Source: Haliovirga abyssi
GTDB taxonomy: Bacteria; Fusobacteriota; Fusobacteriia; Fusobacteriales; Haliovirgaceae
Length of the DNA: 64,000 bases
Assembly (NCBI RefSeq): GCF_030295325.1
Contig: NZ_AP027059.1
Span: forward strand, 984,637 to 1,048,636
Direction: 5' to 3'
The position numbers and the translations under genes are program-made. Shown piece after piece: positions 8,565-16,588 of the stretch. Each line of letters begins with the position of its first letter. Position 1 is the first letter of the stretch. The notes beneath the pieces were generated by a model, which worked only from the letters and a program-made list of their open reading frames with translations, was not told the origin of the DNA and ran no database searches.

Positions 8565-9668
8565 ATGATTAATGCAATGGTTGTAGATGATTCATCTTTT
8601 ATGCGAAGAGCTATAAAAAAAATATTAGAAAAAAGCGGAAAAATAAAAGTTATAGAAATGGCAAATAATGGAAAAGATGCTTTTGATAAATTAATGAACA
8701 ACGATGAAATAGATGTAATAACAATGGATGTAGAAATGCCTATAATGGATGGATTGGAGGCTACCAAGCTTATAATGGATAATAAGCCGCGTCCAATAAT
8801 AATATTAAGTTCTGTCACACAATATGGGACAGAGAGTGCTATAAAAGCTCTTGAATATGGTGCGGTAGATATTATTGTAAAATCAGGAAATCTTTCTTTA
8901 GATATGAATAAACTGTCTAATGAGATAGTTGATAAAGTTATCTCTGTTTCAGGAGTAACTATAAAGAATAATATGAGAAATTTATTGATAAAAAATAAAA
9001 TATTAGAAAAAAGTATAAAGAAATATGATAGTGAGTTTATATATTCGAAAAATATTAGATATAAAAAATTAGAAAGAATGGAAAAAAATCCAAAAGTTTT
9101 ATTTATAGGAGCTTCAACTGGAGGACCAAAAGTATTGAAAAAACTTATAATGGGATTGCCAAAGCTAAACTTACCTATAATAATAACCCAACATATGCCT
9201 AAAGGATTTACAGAATCACTTGCAAAAACTTTAAATTCTGTAAGTGCAATGGATGTAAAAGAGATTGCAATAGGAGAAGAGTTAAAGAGTGGGATCGTTT
9301 ATGTCGTTCCTGGTGGAACGGAACATACTATATTAGAAAAAAAAGATGGGAAATTAATATTTAATTTAAAATCAAACAATGAAGAAAATAAATTTTATAT
9401 TCCATCTGTAGATGTTATGTTAAAATCGTTAGTAGATATATTTAATGGAAGAGTATTTGTGATTATATTGACAGGAATGGGGAATGATGGCTTGGATGGT
9501 GTTAAATATTTAAGGAAATATAAGAACGGATATGTAATAGTAGAATCAGAAGAGACAGCTATAATATATGGGATGCCAAGAGTTATTGCAGAAGAAAATT
9601 TAGAAAATGAAATATTAGAAAATGATAAAATTGCAGATAGAGTTATAAAATTATTAAAAACTGTTTAA
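8565..9668 (+). CDS. cheB: CheB protein-glutamate methylesterase/glutamine deamidase
   Basis: The receiver domain (1-120, phosphoacceptor Asp55 in ITMDVEMP) regulates a C-terminal methylesterase domain that removes methyl groups from chemoreceptor glutamates. The catalytic triad is visible: Ser184 in GASTGG, His210 in TQHMPKG and Asp308 in GMGNDG. The linker between the domains (about 125-175) is basic. At 367 residues the length is normal. It closes the co-directional set that begins at 1395 and is followed by a 94-bp gap. With CheR it forms a complete adaptation pair. Confidence 0.95.
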   Translation: MINAMVVDDSSFMRRAIKKILEKSGKIKVIEMANNGKDAFDKLMNNDEIDVITMDVEMPIMDGLEATKLIMDNKPRPIIILSSVTQYGTESAIKALEYGAVDIIVKSGNLSLDMNKLSNEIVDKVISVSGVTIKNNMRNLLIKNKILEKSIKKYDSEFIYSKNIRYKKLERMEKNPKVLFIGASTGGPKVLKKLIMGLPKLNLPIIITQHMPKGFTESLAKTLNSVSAMDVKEIAIGEELKSGIVYVVPGGTEHTILEKKDGKLIFNLKSNNEENKFYIPSVDVMLKSLVDIFNGRVFVIILTGMGNDGLDGVKYLRKYKNGYVIVESEETAIIYGMPRVIAEENLENEILENDKIADRVIKLLKTV

Positions 9669-9762
9669 TCATGATTTGGGTTAAATTTCATGCTATTTTG
9701 ACGAGATGGTTAATTTGAAAAGTTCAGATTGAAAATATTATTTTTTAAAAAGGAGTAATAAA

Positions 9763-10950
9763 ATGAAAGCAACTGGAATAATTGTAGAATATAATCCTTT
9801 TCACAATGGACATAAATATCACATAAAAAAAGCTAGAGAAGTGGGAAATTCTGATTGTATAATAGCTGTTATGAGTGGGGATTTTTTACAAAGAGGAGAA
9901 CCTGCTATTTTGAATAAATGGGAAAGAACGAAAATGGCCTTATTAAATGGAGTGGATATAGTATTGGAACTTCCAACAATTTATTCTACACAATCAGCAG
10001 AAATATTTGCATATGGAGCTATTTTAGTTTTAGAAGCAATGAAAGTTAAAAATTTAGTTTTTGGTTCTGAAAATGGAAATATTTCTAATTTTTTAAATTA
10101 TGTTGATTTTATAGAAGAATTTAAAGATGAAATTGATTTTGAAATAAAAAAACTTATAAAAACAGGAATTAGCTATCCTAATGCAATGAGCAATGTTATT
10201 GGCAAAAAAATAAAAATAGATGGATTTTTACAACCTAATAATATTTTAGGAATTGAATATATAAAGGCAATAAGAAAGTTGAATTTGTTAATAGAGCCAC
10301 TTACTATAAAAAGAGAAAAATCAAATTATAATGATAAAGATATAAAGGGAAATATTGCAAGTGCAACAGCAATAAGAAAAACTATATTTGAAGGAGATAT
10401 AGAAAAAATAAAAAAAGCTATCCCAGAAGAAACTTTTGGAATTTTATCTAAGAATGTAAAAATGAAAAATTTAAAAAAAATAGATGATTTTTATCAAATT
10501 TTAAGGTATAAAATTATTAGTGATAAAGAAAAGCTATTAGATATACAAGATTTAGAAATTGGGTTAGAAAATAGGCTATATGAAGCAGCACTAAAAGCAA
10601 AAACTTTTTATGAATTTTATCAATTAGTAGTAACTAAGAGATATACAATGTCAAGATTATATAGAGTTTTTACACATATTTTATTGGGAATAACAAAAGA
10701 GATGACTGATAATGCAAAAAATATAGATTCTATGTATGGGAGAATTTTGGGAATTTCTGATATTGGGAAAAAATATTTAAGAGATATAAAGCAAGATGAA
10801 TCTCTTGAGATAATAACTAATTTAAAAGAAAGTAAAAAAATAAAAGGGGGAAAACGAGCAATTTTTGAACTTGGATTAAAAAGTTCATATATATATTCGA
10901 TAGATAAAGAGTATATAGAACCTAGATTCCCAATTTTTTTAAAATATTAG
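9763..10950 (+). CDS. tmcAL: tRNA(Met) cytidine acetate ligase family protein (YlbM type)
   Basis: The protein begins with the HIGH-type nucleotidyltransferase motif IIVEYNPFHNGHKYHI, followed by the family-specific SGDFLQRGEPAILNKWERT and the ISSATAIR-like segment NIASATAIRKT. TmcAL adenylates acetate and transfers the acetyl group to the wobble cytidine of elongator tRNA(Met) in Firmicutes. The 395-residue length is typical. The start has aaggag 8 bases upstream. It seems to be a separate transcription unit from cheB. Confidence 0.9.
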   Translation: MKATGIIVEYNPFHNGHKYHIKKAREVGNSDCIIAVMSGDFLQRGEPAILNKWERTKMALLNGVDIVLELPTIYSTQSAEIFAYGAILVLEAMKVKNLVFGSENGNISNFLNYVDFIEEFKDEIDFEIKKLIKTGISYPNAMSNVIGKKIKIDGFLQPNNILGIEYIKAIRKLNLLIEPLTIKREKSNYNDKDIKGNIASATAIRKTIFEGDIEKIKKAIPEETFGILSKNVKMKNLKKIDDFYQILRYKIISDKEKLLDIQDLEIGLENRLYEAALKAKTFYEFYQLVVTKRYTMSRLYRVFTHILLGITKEMTDNAKNIDSMYGRILGISDIGKKYLRDIKQDESLEIITNLKESKKIKGGKRAIFELGLKSSYIYSIDKEYIEPRFPIFLKY

Positions 10951-10989
10951 ATTTTTTTATTGTACTATTAAAAAAAAAATAAAATCTAA
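10947..10989 (+). terminator. possible weak A/T-only terminator after tmcAL
   Basis: A 9-bp inverted repeat, ttagatttt ... aaaatctaa, encloses T- and A-runs and starts within the tmcAL stop. It contains almost no G or C, so its stability is doubtful. Confidence 0.3.
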
Positions 10990-11060
10990 ATTATCTATAT
11001 TATAAAAAGCTTTTCATTGGCTTAGATTGTCCTATTGAGAGAAAGTGCAAATATTTTAAG

Positions 11061-11089
11061 TTGACTTTTTAAGCGTTATATGGTATATA
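11061..11089 (+). promoter_or_regulatory. strong sigma-70 promoter of the BMP-family gene
   Basis: TTGACT (11061-11066), a 17-bp spacer and TATATA (11084-11089) preceded by TGG, i.e. an extended -10. Transcription should begin near 11096, leaving a leader of about 30 bases with gaggaggag before ATG 11127. The spacer contains tttttaagcgtt, which resembles half of the repeat found at 39.3 kb. Confidence 0.85.
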
Positions 11090-11126
11090 TTTAAGCATAA
11101 CAAACTATATTGAGGAGGAGATTTGT

Positions 11127-12161
11127 ATGAAATTAATCAGAAAAAATTTAGTATTAGTATTGGTACTAATGCTAACAGTAGGGGCAGTAGCTCAAGCGGG
11201 ATTATTTGATTTTTTTAAGAAAAAATCAGACACAAAAGTAACAAAAAAGGCGACAGTGAAAAAATTAAAAGCAGGAATTGTATTTTCAATCGGTGGATTA
11301 GGAGACAAATCATTTAATGATTCAGCTTTCAGAGGAATGAAAATGGGTAAAGACAAATTGGGTGTAGAATTTAATTATGTTGAACCAGCATCACCAGCAG
11401 AAGATGAACAATATTTAAGACAATATGCAGAAGCAGGATATGATTTAGTAATAGCAACAGGATTTTTAATGCATGATTCATGTGAAAAGGTTGCCAAAGA
11501 GTTTCCAAATATTAAATTTGCAATAATTGATTCTTATGTAGATTTACCAAATGTATCGTCATTATTATTTAAAGAAGATGAAGGATCATTCTTAGTAGGA
11601 GCTGTTGCTGGAATGATGACAAAAACAAATACAGTAGGATTTGTTGGTGGAATGGATATACCATTAATTCATAAATTCCAAAATGGATTTGAACAAGGTG
11701 CAAAATATGTAAATCCTAAAGTAAAAGCATTAAGTGTATATACAAGTGGACCAAATCCATTTAATGATCCAGTTAGAGGTAAAGAAGAAGCTTTATCATT
11801 AATGCAACAAGATGCAGATGTAGTTTATCATGCAGCTGGTGGTACTGGAATGGGAGTTATTGAAGCAGCAAAAGAAAAAGGTGTTTATGCAATAGGTGTA
11901 GATTCTGATCAAGATGGAGTTGCTCCAGGAGTTGTATTAACAAGTATGATGAAAAATGTTGATGTAGCAGTATATAATACTATAAAAGCTGTAAAAGATG
12001 GTACTTTTAAAGCTGGAGAAAATAGATTTGGATTAAAAGAAAATGGTGTAGGAGTTACTAACTTCGAATATACTAAAAATAAATTACCAGCAGGAACTAT
12101 AGAAAAAATAAAAGAAATAAAAGCAAAAATCATTAGTGGAGAAATAAAATTAGCTAAATAA
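11127..12161 (+). CDS. BMP/Med-family substrate-binding protein (nucleoside-type)
   Basis: A periplasmic binding protein of the basic membrane protein (BMP/TmpC/PnrA) family, whose characterised members bind purine nucleosides for ABC import. Residues 1-25 are a signal peptide (LVLVLVLMLTVGAVAQA). The mature part shows the family pattern GGLGDKSFNDSAFRG near its start, IATGF, FVGGMDIPLIHKF and GVDSDQDG. Many family members are lipoproteins, but no lipobox cysteine is present at the cleavage site (AQA-GLFDFF), so this one is probably a soluble periplasmic protein. It has its own strong promoter and terminator and no ABC transporter genes beside it. The ligand cannot be told. Confidence 0.92.
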   Translation: MKLIRKNLVLVLVLMLTVGAVAQAGLFDFFKKKSDTKVTKKATVKKLKAGIVFSIGGLGDKSFNDSAFRGMKMGKDKLGVEFNYVEPASPAEDEQYLRQYAEAGYDLVIATGFLMHDSCEKVAKEFPNIKFAIIDSYVDLPNVSSLLFKEDEGSFLVGAVAGMMTKTNTVGFVGGMDIPLIHKFQNGFEQGAKYVNPKVKALSVYTSGPNPFNDPVRGKEEALSLMQQDADVVYHAAGGTGMGVIEAAKEKGVYAIGVDSDQDGVAPGVVLTSMMKNVDVAVYNTIKAVKDGTFKAGENRFGLKENGVGVTNFEYTKNKLPAGTIEKIKEIKAKIISGEIKLAK

Positions 12162-12166
12162 TATTT

Positions 12167-12196
12167 AAGCGGAGTAGATATCTACTCCGCTTTTTT
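12167..12196 (+). terminator. intrinsic terminator of the BMP gene
   Basis: A perfect palindrome at 12168-12191 (arm AGCGGAGTAGAT) is followed by six T. It lies 6 bases after the stop codon. This is one of the strongest terminators in the window. Confidence 0.95.
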
Positions 12197-12198
12197 AG

Positions 12199-12237
12199 TT
12201 ATTAGTAAAGTATAAATTTATCCAGAAAATAAACTAT
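12199..12237. repeat. 39-bp module shared with 42221-42259
   Basis: By eye, 35 of 39 positions match the sequence at 42221-42259 (core aaagtataaattta and cagaaaataa). Both copies begin a few bases after the T-run of an intrinsic terminator. Confidence 0.7.
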
Positions 12238-12245
12238 ATTATTTT

Positions 12246-14867
12246 TTAAAGAAAAAGCTTTATATCGTTAGTAGAATAAATTTTTTCATTATTTTTCATA
12301 TTATTTTTTAAATTTGAAATAATCTCTTTTTTTAATTTATTAGGTAATTCAATATAAAATATTTTTTTATTATCTTTTTCAAGACTTTCCACATTATTAT
12401 CATCAACAATAATAATATTTTCAGGTATTTCAATATTGTTTATTATATTTTCAAAATTTTTAATATTTATTATCTTTTTTAGAGTAATTATAGTAGGGGT
12501 ATCATTATTAATAACTTTGGGAATAACATCATAATAAACTGCAAAATTATATTTATTCTTTATAGAAATTTTGCTATCAACAATATCGAAATATTCATAA
12601 AATATATCATCTAATTTTTTTTCTGTAATTAAAATAGATTTTTTAGAAGTAGTAATCCAATAATATATGCCAATAGATAAAATTATCGTATTGATCCCTA
12701 CTCCTTCTTGTAAAGGAAGCATAATATTTTTTTTGTTTTTAATAAATTCAGATAGAACCTTTTTTTGAAAACTGTTATATTCAAAATCTCCTATTAAAAA
12801 ATTTTTAATTTCTTTAAAGATAACTCCTGGTTTATAAGAATATGTTTCAAATCTCTTTTTCTCTATAATATCTATTAAAATTTGAAAATTTGAATCTGTT
12901 TTAGTTATGTTGCTAATCTTTAAATCAAATTTTTTATTATACAATTCATTTAAATTTAAAATAAGTTTAGATGTTGTTTCATTAAAAAAACCAATAATCT
13001 CTTTATTGTTGTAAACAGGGATAGACGAGTAATCTTTGTCTAATTTTATATATAACTTATCAGAAATATCAATTTTATGTTTTGTATAAATAATGGTTTT
13101 AATAGGGAATTTATAATTATACAAATAATTATAATAATTATATTTAGAGCTATATTCTTTTTTGGATTCAACTATATCTGCAGTATAAACTTTAGTGTAA
13201 TATTTATCTTTGAATTCAGAAATATCTAATTTGAAAGCTATATTATATTTTTTATGAACATCTAATTTTTCTTTTAATTCTCCTTCGCCAAACCATACAC
13301 AGCTTTTATGTGTTGTGCATGGAGTTTCAATATCAAAGCTCAAATGTGATCTATCTTTTCCAATTAATCGAATATTTTTTAATGATACATTATTTGTTGC
13401 AAAAATAGGTTTCGGATTTCCAAATCCAAAAGGTTCCAATTTTTTTAATACATTAAAAAACTCGTATGATATGTCATATGGAAAGATAGTTTTATCTATT
13501 TTTATAGGTTTAATTAAATCTTTAGAAGATAACCTATTTTTTGCAACTTCATTTATTTTTTCTTCAAATAAAGGTATATCTTTTTGTAAAATAGAAAAAC
13601 CAGCTGCACCTTCATGTCCACCAAATCTAATTAATAGGTCTTTTGTTTCAATTAGAGCCTCTATTATATTAAATCCTTCTATACTTCTAGCAGAAGCAAC
13701 AGCGGTTCCATCATCTTTTAATTCCATAATAATGGTAGGTTTATAATATTTATCTGTAATTTTAGAAGCTACAATACCAATAACTCCATGATGAAAAGAG
13801 GTGTCAGATACAACAATTACATATTTATCCGACAAATGGTTTTTGGTAATTTCATTTTCAACTTTTTCATAAATTGTTTTTTGTATACTTTTTCTTTGAA
13901 AATTGTTTTCAATAAGATCATTAGATATAATTTCAGCTTCTTTTATAGATGTTGTTGTAAATAATGCTACCCCTTTTTTAGCATCATCGAGTCTACCAGC
14001 AGCATTAAAAGTTGGTGCAATTATAAATCCAATATCATAAGTGTTAAATTTTTTTGTGGCGTAATTTTCAAATAATTTTTTTAATAACACTTTTAAACCT
14101 ATATTTTCATTGGAATTAAGTAATTTAAGTCCATGTTTTACAAATATTCTATTTTCTTCTTTTAAAGGTACAATATCTGCAACTGTACCAATAGCAACAA
14201 TATATAAAAGAGAGTATGCTTCTTCTTTTATATTATTAGCTTTAAATAAATTTAAAACCAACATAAATGCAGTACCTACACCAGCTAGAGATTTAAATTC
14301 ATAACTATTTTCTATTCTTTTGGGATTTATTACAGCTACTGCAGGAGGGATATTATTATTTATTTCATGATGATCAGTAATTATGACATTCAACCCAATA
14401 GAGTTAGCGTATTGAACTTCATCTACTGAAGATATTCCACAGTCTACTGTAATAACTAAATCTCCTCCTTGTTCTTTAATGTAAGCTAAAGCCTCTTTAT
14501 TAAGTCCGTAACCTTCTTCTCTTAAAGGAATATAGTACTCTATGTCATATCCAAGTTTTCTAAATGCTAAAACCATTAAAGAGGAAGAGGTTATTCCATC
14601 TACATCATAATCTCCATAAATCCAAATTTTTTTATTATTCTGCATAGATTTTAAAATAAAATTTGTAGCTTCATCCACATCTTTCAATAATAATGGATTA
14701 GAGATGTTGTTTATGTCTGGATTAAGAAAATTTATAATTTTTTCTTTTGATGTTATTCCTCTGTTATAGATGATACTTAATATATCTTGATTAATATTTA
14801 TTTTTTTTATCTCTTCTGGTATGTTTTTAATGTTCTTTTCTTTATAAATCCATCGAGTGTTTTTCAT
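12246..14867 (-). CDS. recJ: single-stranded-DNA-specific exonuclease RecJ with a long C-terminal extension
   Basis: RecJ degrades single-stranded DNA 5' to 3' in recombination and mismatch repair. The DHH phosphoesterase motifs are present: YGDYDVDG at residues 84-91, VDCG near 142 and DHH at 165-167; the DHHA1 motif RFGGHEGAAGF follows, then an OB-like domain. At 873 residues it is about 300 longer than E. coli RecJ. The extra C-terminal part (about 560-873) is Lys/Ile/Asn-rich and contains LPLQEGVGINT followed by a hydrophobic strand, which looks like a decayed helicase-type P-loop without the Lys. I start at ATG 14867, after ggaggatta, and not at the in-frame TTG 14879 that overlaps this site. 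It is alone on the minus strand here. Confidence 0.94.
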   Translation of the reverse strand: MKNTRWIYKEKNIKNIPEEIKKININQDILSIIYNRGITSKEKIINFLNPDINNISNPLLLKDVDEATNFILKSMQNNKKIWIYGDYDVDGITSSSLMVLAFRKLGYDIEYYIPLREEGYGLNKEALAYIKEQGGDLVITVDCGISSVDEVQYANSIGLNVIITDHHEINNNIPPAVAVINPKRIENSYEFKSLAGVGTAFMLVLNLFKANNIKEEAYSLLYIVAIGTVADIVPLKEENRIFVKHGLKLLNSNENIGLKVLLKKLFENYATKKFNTYDIGFIIAPTFNAAGRLDDAKKGVALFTTTSIKEAEIISNDLIENNFQRKSIQKTIYEKVENEITKNHLSDKYVIVVSDTSFHHGVIGIVASKITDKYYKPTIIMELKDDGTAVASARSIEGFNIIEALIETKDLLIRFGGHEGAAGFSILQKDIPLFEEKINEVAKNRLSSKDLIKPIKIDKTIFPYDISYEFFNVLKKLEPFGFGNPKPIFATNNVSLKNIRLIGKDRSHLSFDIETPCTTHKSCVWFGEGELKEKLDVHKKYNIAFKLDISEFKDKYYTKVYTADIVESKKEYSSKYNYYNYLYNYKFPIKTIIYTKHKIDISDKLYIKLDKDYSSIPVYNNKEIIGFFNETTSKLILNLNELYNKKFDLKISNITKTDSNFQILIDIIEKKRFETYSYKPGVIFKEIKNFLIGDFEYNSFQKKVLSEFIKNKKNIMLPLQEGVGINTIILSIGIYYWITTSKKSILITEKKLDDIFYEYFDIVDSKISIKNKYNFAVYYDVIPKVINNDTPTIITLKKIINIKNFENIINNIEIPENIIIVDDNNVESLEKDNKKIFYIELPNKLKKEIISNLKNNMKNNEKIYSTNDIKLFL

Positions 14868-14897
14868 ATAATCCTCCAATTTATTTTTGTTTTATAT

Positions 14898-14927
14898 ATT
14901 ATAACAATAAAAACTAAGAAATATCAA
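14898..14927 (-). promoter_or_regulatory. promoter of recJ
   Basis: Read on the minus strand, TTGATA (14927-14922), an 18-bp spacer and TATAAT (14903-14898), about 30 bases before the recJ start. Confidence 0.7.
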
Positions 14928-14947
14928 TAGAAATAATAAAATTTAGC

Positions 14948-14976
14948 TTTATGATTAAATATAGTTGTGGTATAAT
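14948..14976 (+). promoter_or_regulatory. extended -10 promoter for the phosphatase gene
   Basis: TATAAT at 14971-14976 preceded by TGG gives an extended -10. The -35 position (tttatg, 14948-14953) is poor, as is common for extended -10 promoters. It diverges from the recJ promoter. Confidence 0.65.
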
Positions 14977-15011
14977 AATAAGAGAATGAGCTGTTTTTAA
15001 GGAGGAAAATA

Positions 15012-16568
15012 ATGAAATTAGATGAATTTATATCAAAAATTGCAAATTCTTTAGAAAAAGGAAAAATAATAACATTTTTTTTTAATAATAAGAATGTTAT
15101 GGATACAGCAAAAGGATTAAGCATATGGTTAAATATCTCTGAAGAAAAGTTAAAAAATATATTAAATGAATTGGTTGATAGCAAAATTATAGTTTTAGAA
15201 TATGGTATGTATTATTATAAACCGTCTAATGAAATAAAAGGAGTATTAGCTGAATTCAATAAATACTATAAAACACAAAAAAATAAGTTTATAGATGCTA
15301 TAAGTGAAATACCAACATATGATAAAGAACTAGAAGAAAAGTTAGAAAAATTAACAGAAGAACTATTTGAAAAAAATAGAGTTTTATTTATTTTACAAGA
15401 AATAAATGAGATAATAAATTCTCCTAAAAAAATCGAAGAAATAATAGATATGATGTCAGATGTAATAGAATTACATTTAGAATCAGATGGAATATTTTTT
15501 CAATACAAGTTATCAAATATAAGTGGAGAAAAAATAGAAATTGAAAATAGTAGTTTGAAAAAATATGTGATAAGTAATTATAATTTTTCAGATAAAATAT
15601 CAAATGAAGTTATTATAAAATTTATTAAAGAATTTAATTTTAAAATATATAAATATGATATTATTGGAGAAAATAATAATAAAATTGCAGAATTAAAAAT
15701 ATTAAAAAAAGCCAAAGAGATAGAAGAATTTGAAAAAGATTTAGAACTTTTAAATATAATATCTTCGTTAATAGGACAGATGCTAGAAAAGCAAAATTAT
15801 TTTATAGAAAAAATAAAAAAAGAGAAATTAGAAGTTGATTTAGAATTAGCAAAAAAAATTCAATTAAGTTATATTCCAGAAACATTTCCTGAAATAGAAG
15901 GGTTTCAATTTGCCTCTATTTATAAACCTGCGAGAATGGTTGGAGGCGATTATTATGATTGGTTTCAAATTGGAGAAGATAAATATTCTTTTGTTATAGG
16001 AGATGTAAGCGGAAAAGGAAGTTCTGCGGCACTATATATGGTAAAAGCAAGAGAAAATTTTAGAGTGTATTCTAAAGACAATATAGACTCAGATAATGTT
16101 TTGGAATGTGTAAATGATAATTTATCGAATGATGTAGATGTAGAAAAATTTATGACAGCTTTTTATTTTACACTTGATCTAAAAAATAAAAAGATAAAAT
16201 GTTCTAACGCTGGACATGATCCTCTGCTTATTGTTAGAGATGGAAAAATAATTAAAGTAGAAATAAGAGGGTTGCCGTTAGGAATAATAGAGAGTTCGAC
16301 TTATCAAAGTGTAGATATAGAATTGAAAAAAGGTGATGTTATAGTTGTATATACTGATGGAATCCCAGAGTCTAGAAATTTAGAAAAAGAGTTTTATGAA
16401 TTTGATAGATTTTTAAAAGTATTAAAAGAGAACTATAAAAAAAATCCAAATGAATTAGTTGTTGAAATAGAAAATGATGTTAAAAAATTTATAAAAGATG
16501 CTCCACAACATGATGATTTTACAATGTTTATAATAAAATATAATGGGAAGAGTGAAAAAGAAATTTGA
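15012..16568 (+). CDS. SpoIIE/RsbU-type PP2C serine phosphatase with N-terminal winged-helix-like and GAF-like regions
   Basis: The C-terminal 240 residues are a PP2C-type phosphatase of the RsbU/SpoIIE class: LELAKKIQLSYIP, the metal motif VGGDYYDWF (from about 310; GGDYYD 311-316), VIGDVSGKGSSAAL, SNAGHDP and VVYTDGIPE. Such enzymes dephosphorylate anti-sigma-factor antagonists or similar STAS proteins. Residues 1-85 look like a winged helix (TAKGLSIWLNISEEKLKNILNEL, then KIIVLEYGMYYYK), and a divergent GAF-like sensor seems to fill about 115-260. A coiled coil precedes the catalytic domain. No anti-sigma factor or STAS gene is adjacent, so the target is unknown. The start has aaggagg 8 bases upstream; bioA follows after 20 bases. 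Confidence 0.88.
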   Translation: MKLDEFISKIANSLEKGKIITFFFNNKNVMDTAKGLSIWLNISEEKLKNILNELVDSKIIVLEYGMYYYKPSNEIKGVLAEFNKYYKTQKNKFIDAISEIPTYDKELEEKLEKLTEELFEKNRVLFILQEINEIINSPKKIEEIIDMMSDVIELHLESDGIFFQYKLSNISGEKIEIENSSLKKYVISNYNFSDKISNEVIIKFIKEFNFKIYKYDIIGENNNKIAELKILKKAKEIEEFEKDLELLNIISSLIGQMLEKQNYFIEKIKKEKLEVDLELAKKIQLSYIPETFPEIEGFQFASIYKPARMVGGDYYDWFQIGEDKYSFVIGDVSGKGSSAALYMVKARENFRVYSKDNIDSDNVLECVNDNLSNDVDVEKFMTAFYFTLDLKNKKIKCSNAGHDPLLIVRDGKIIKVEIRGLPLGIIESSTYQSVDIELKKGDVIVVYTDGIPESRNLEKEFYEFDRFLKVLKENYKKNPNELVVEIENDVKKFIKDAPQHDDFTMFIIKYNGKSEKEI

Positions 16569-16588
16569 AAGGGCAAAGGTGAGAATAG

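Noticed and set aside
9669..9762. Promoter in the cheB-tmcAL gap using ttgacg at 9698
   Set aside because: No acceptable -10 at 16-18 bases.
10990..11126. Purine riboswitch before the BMP-family gene
   Set aside because: The predicted transcript leader is only about 30 bases, too short for an aptamer, and no aptamer core was recognised upstream.
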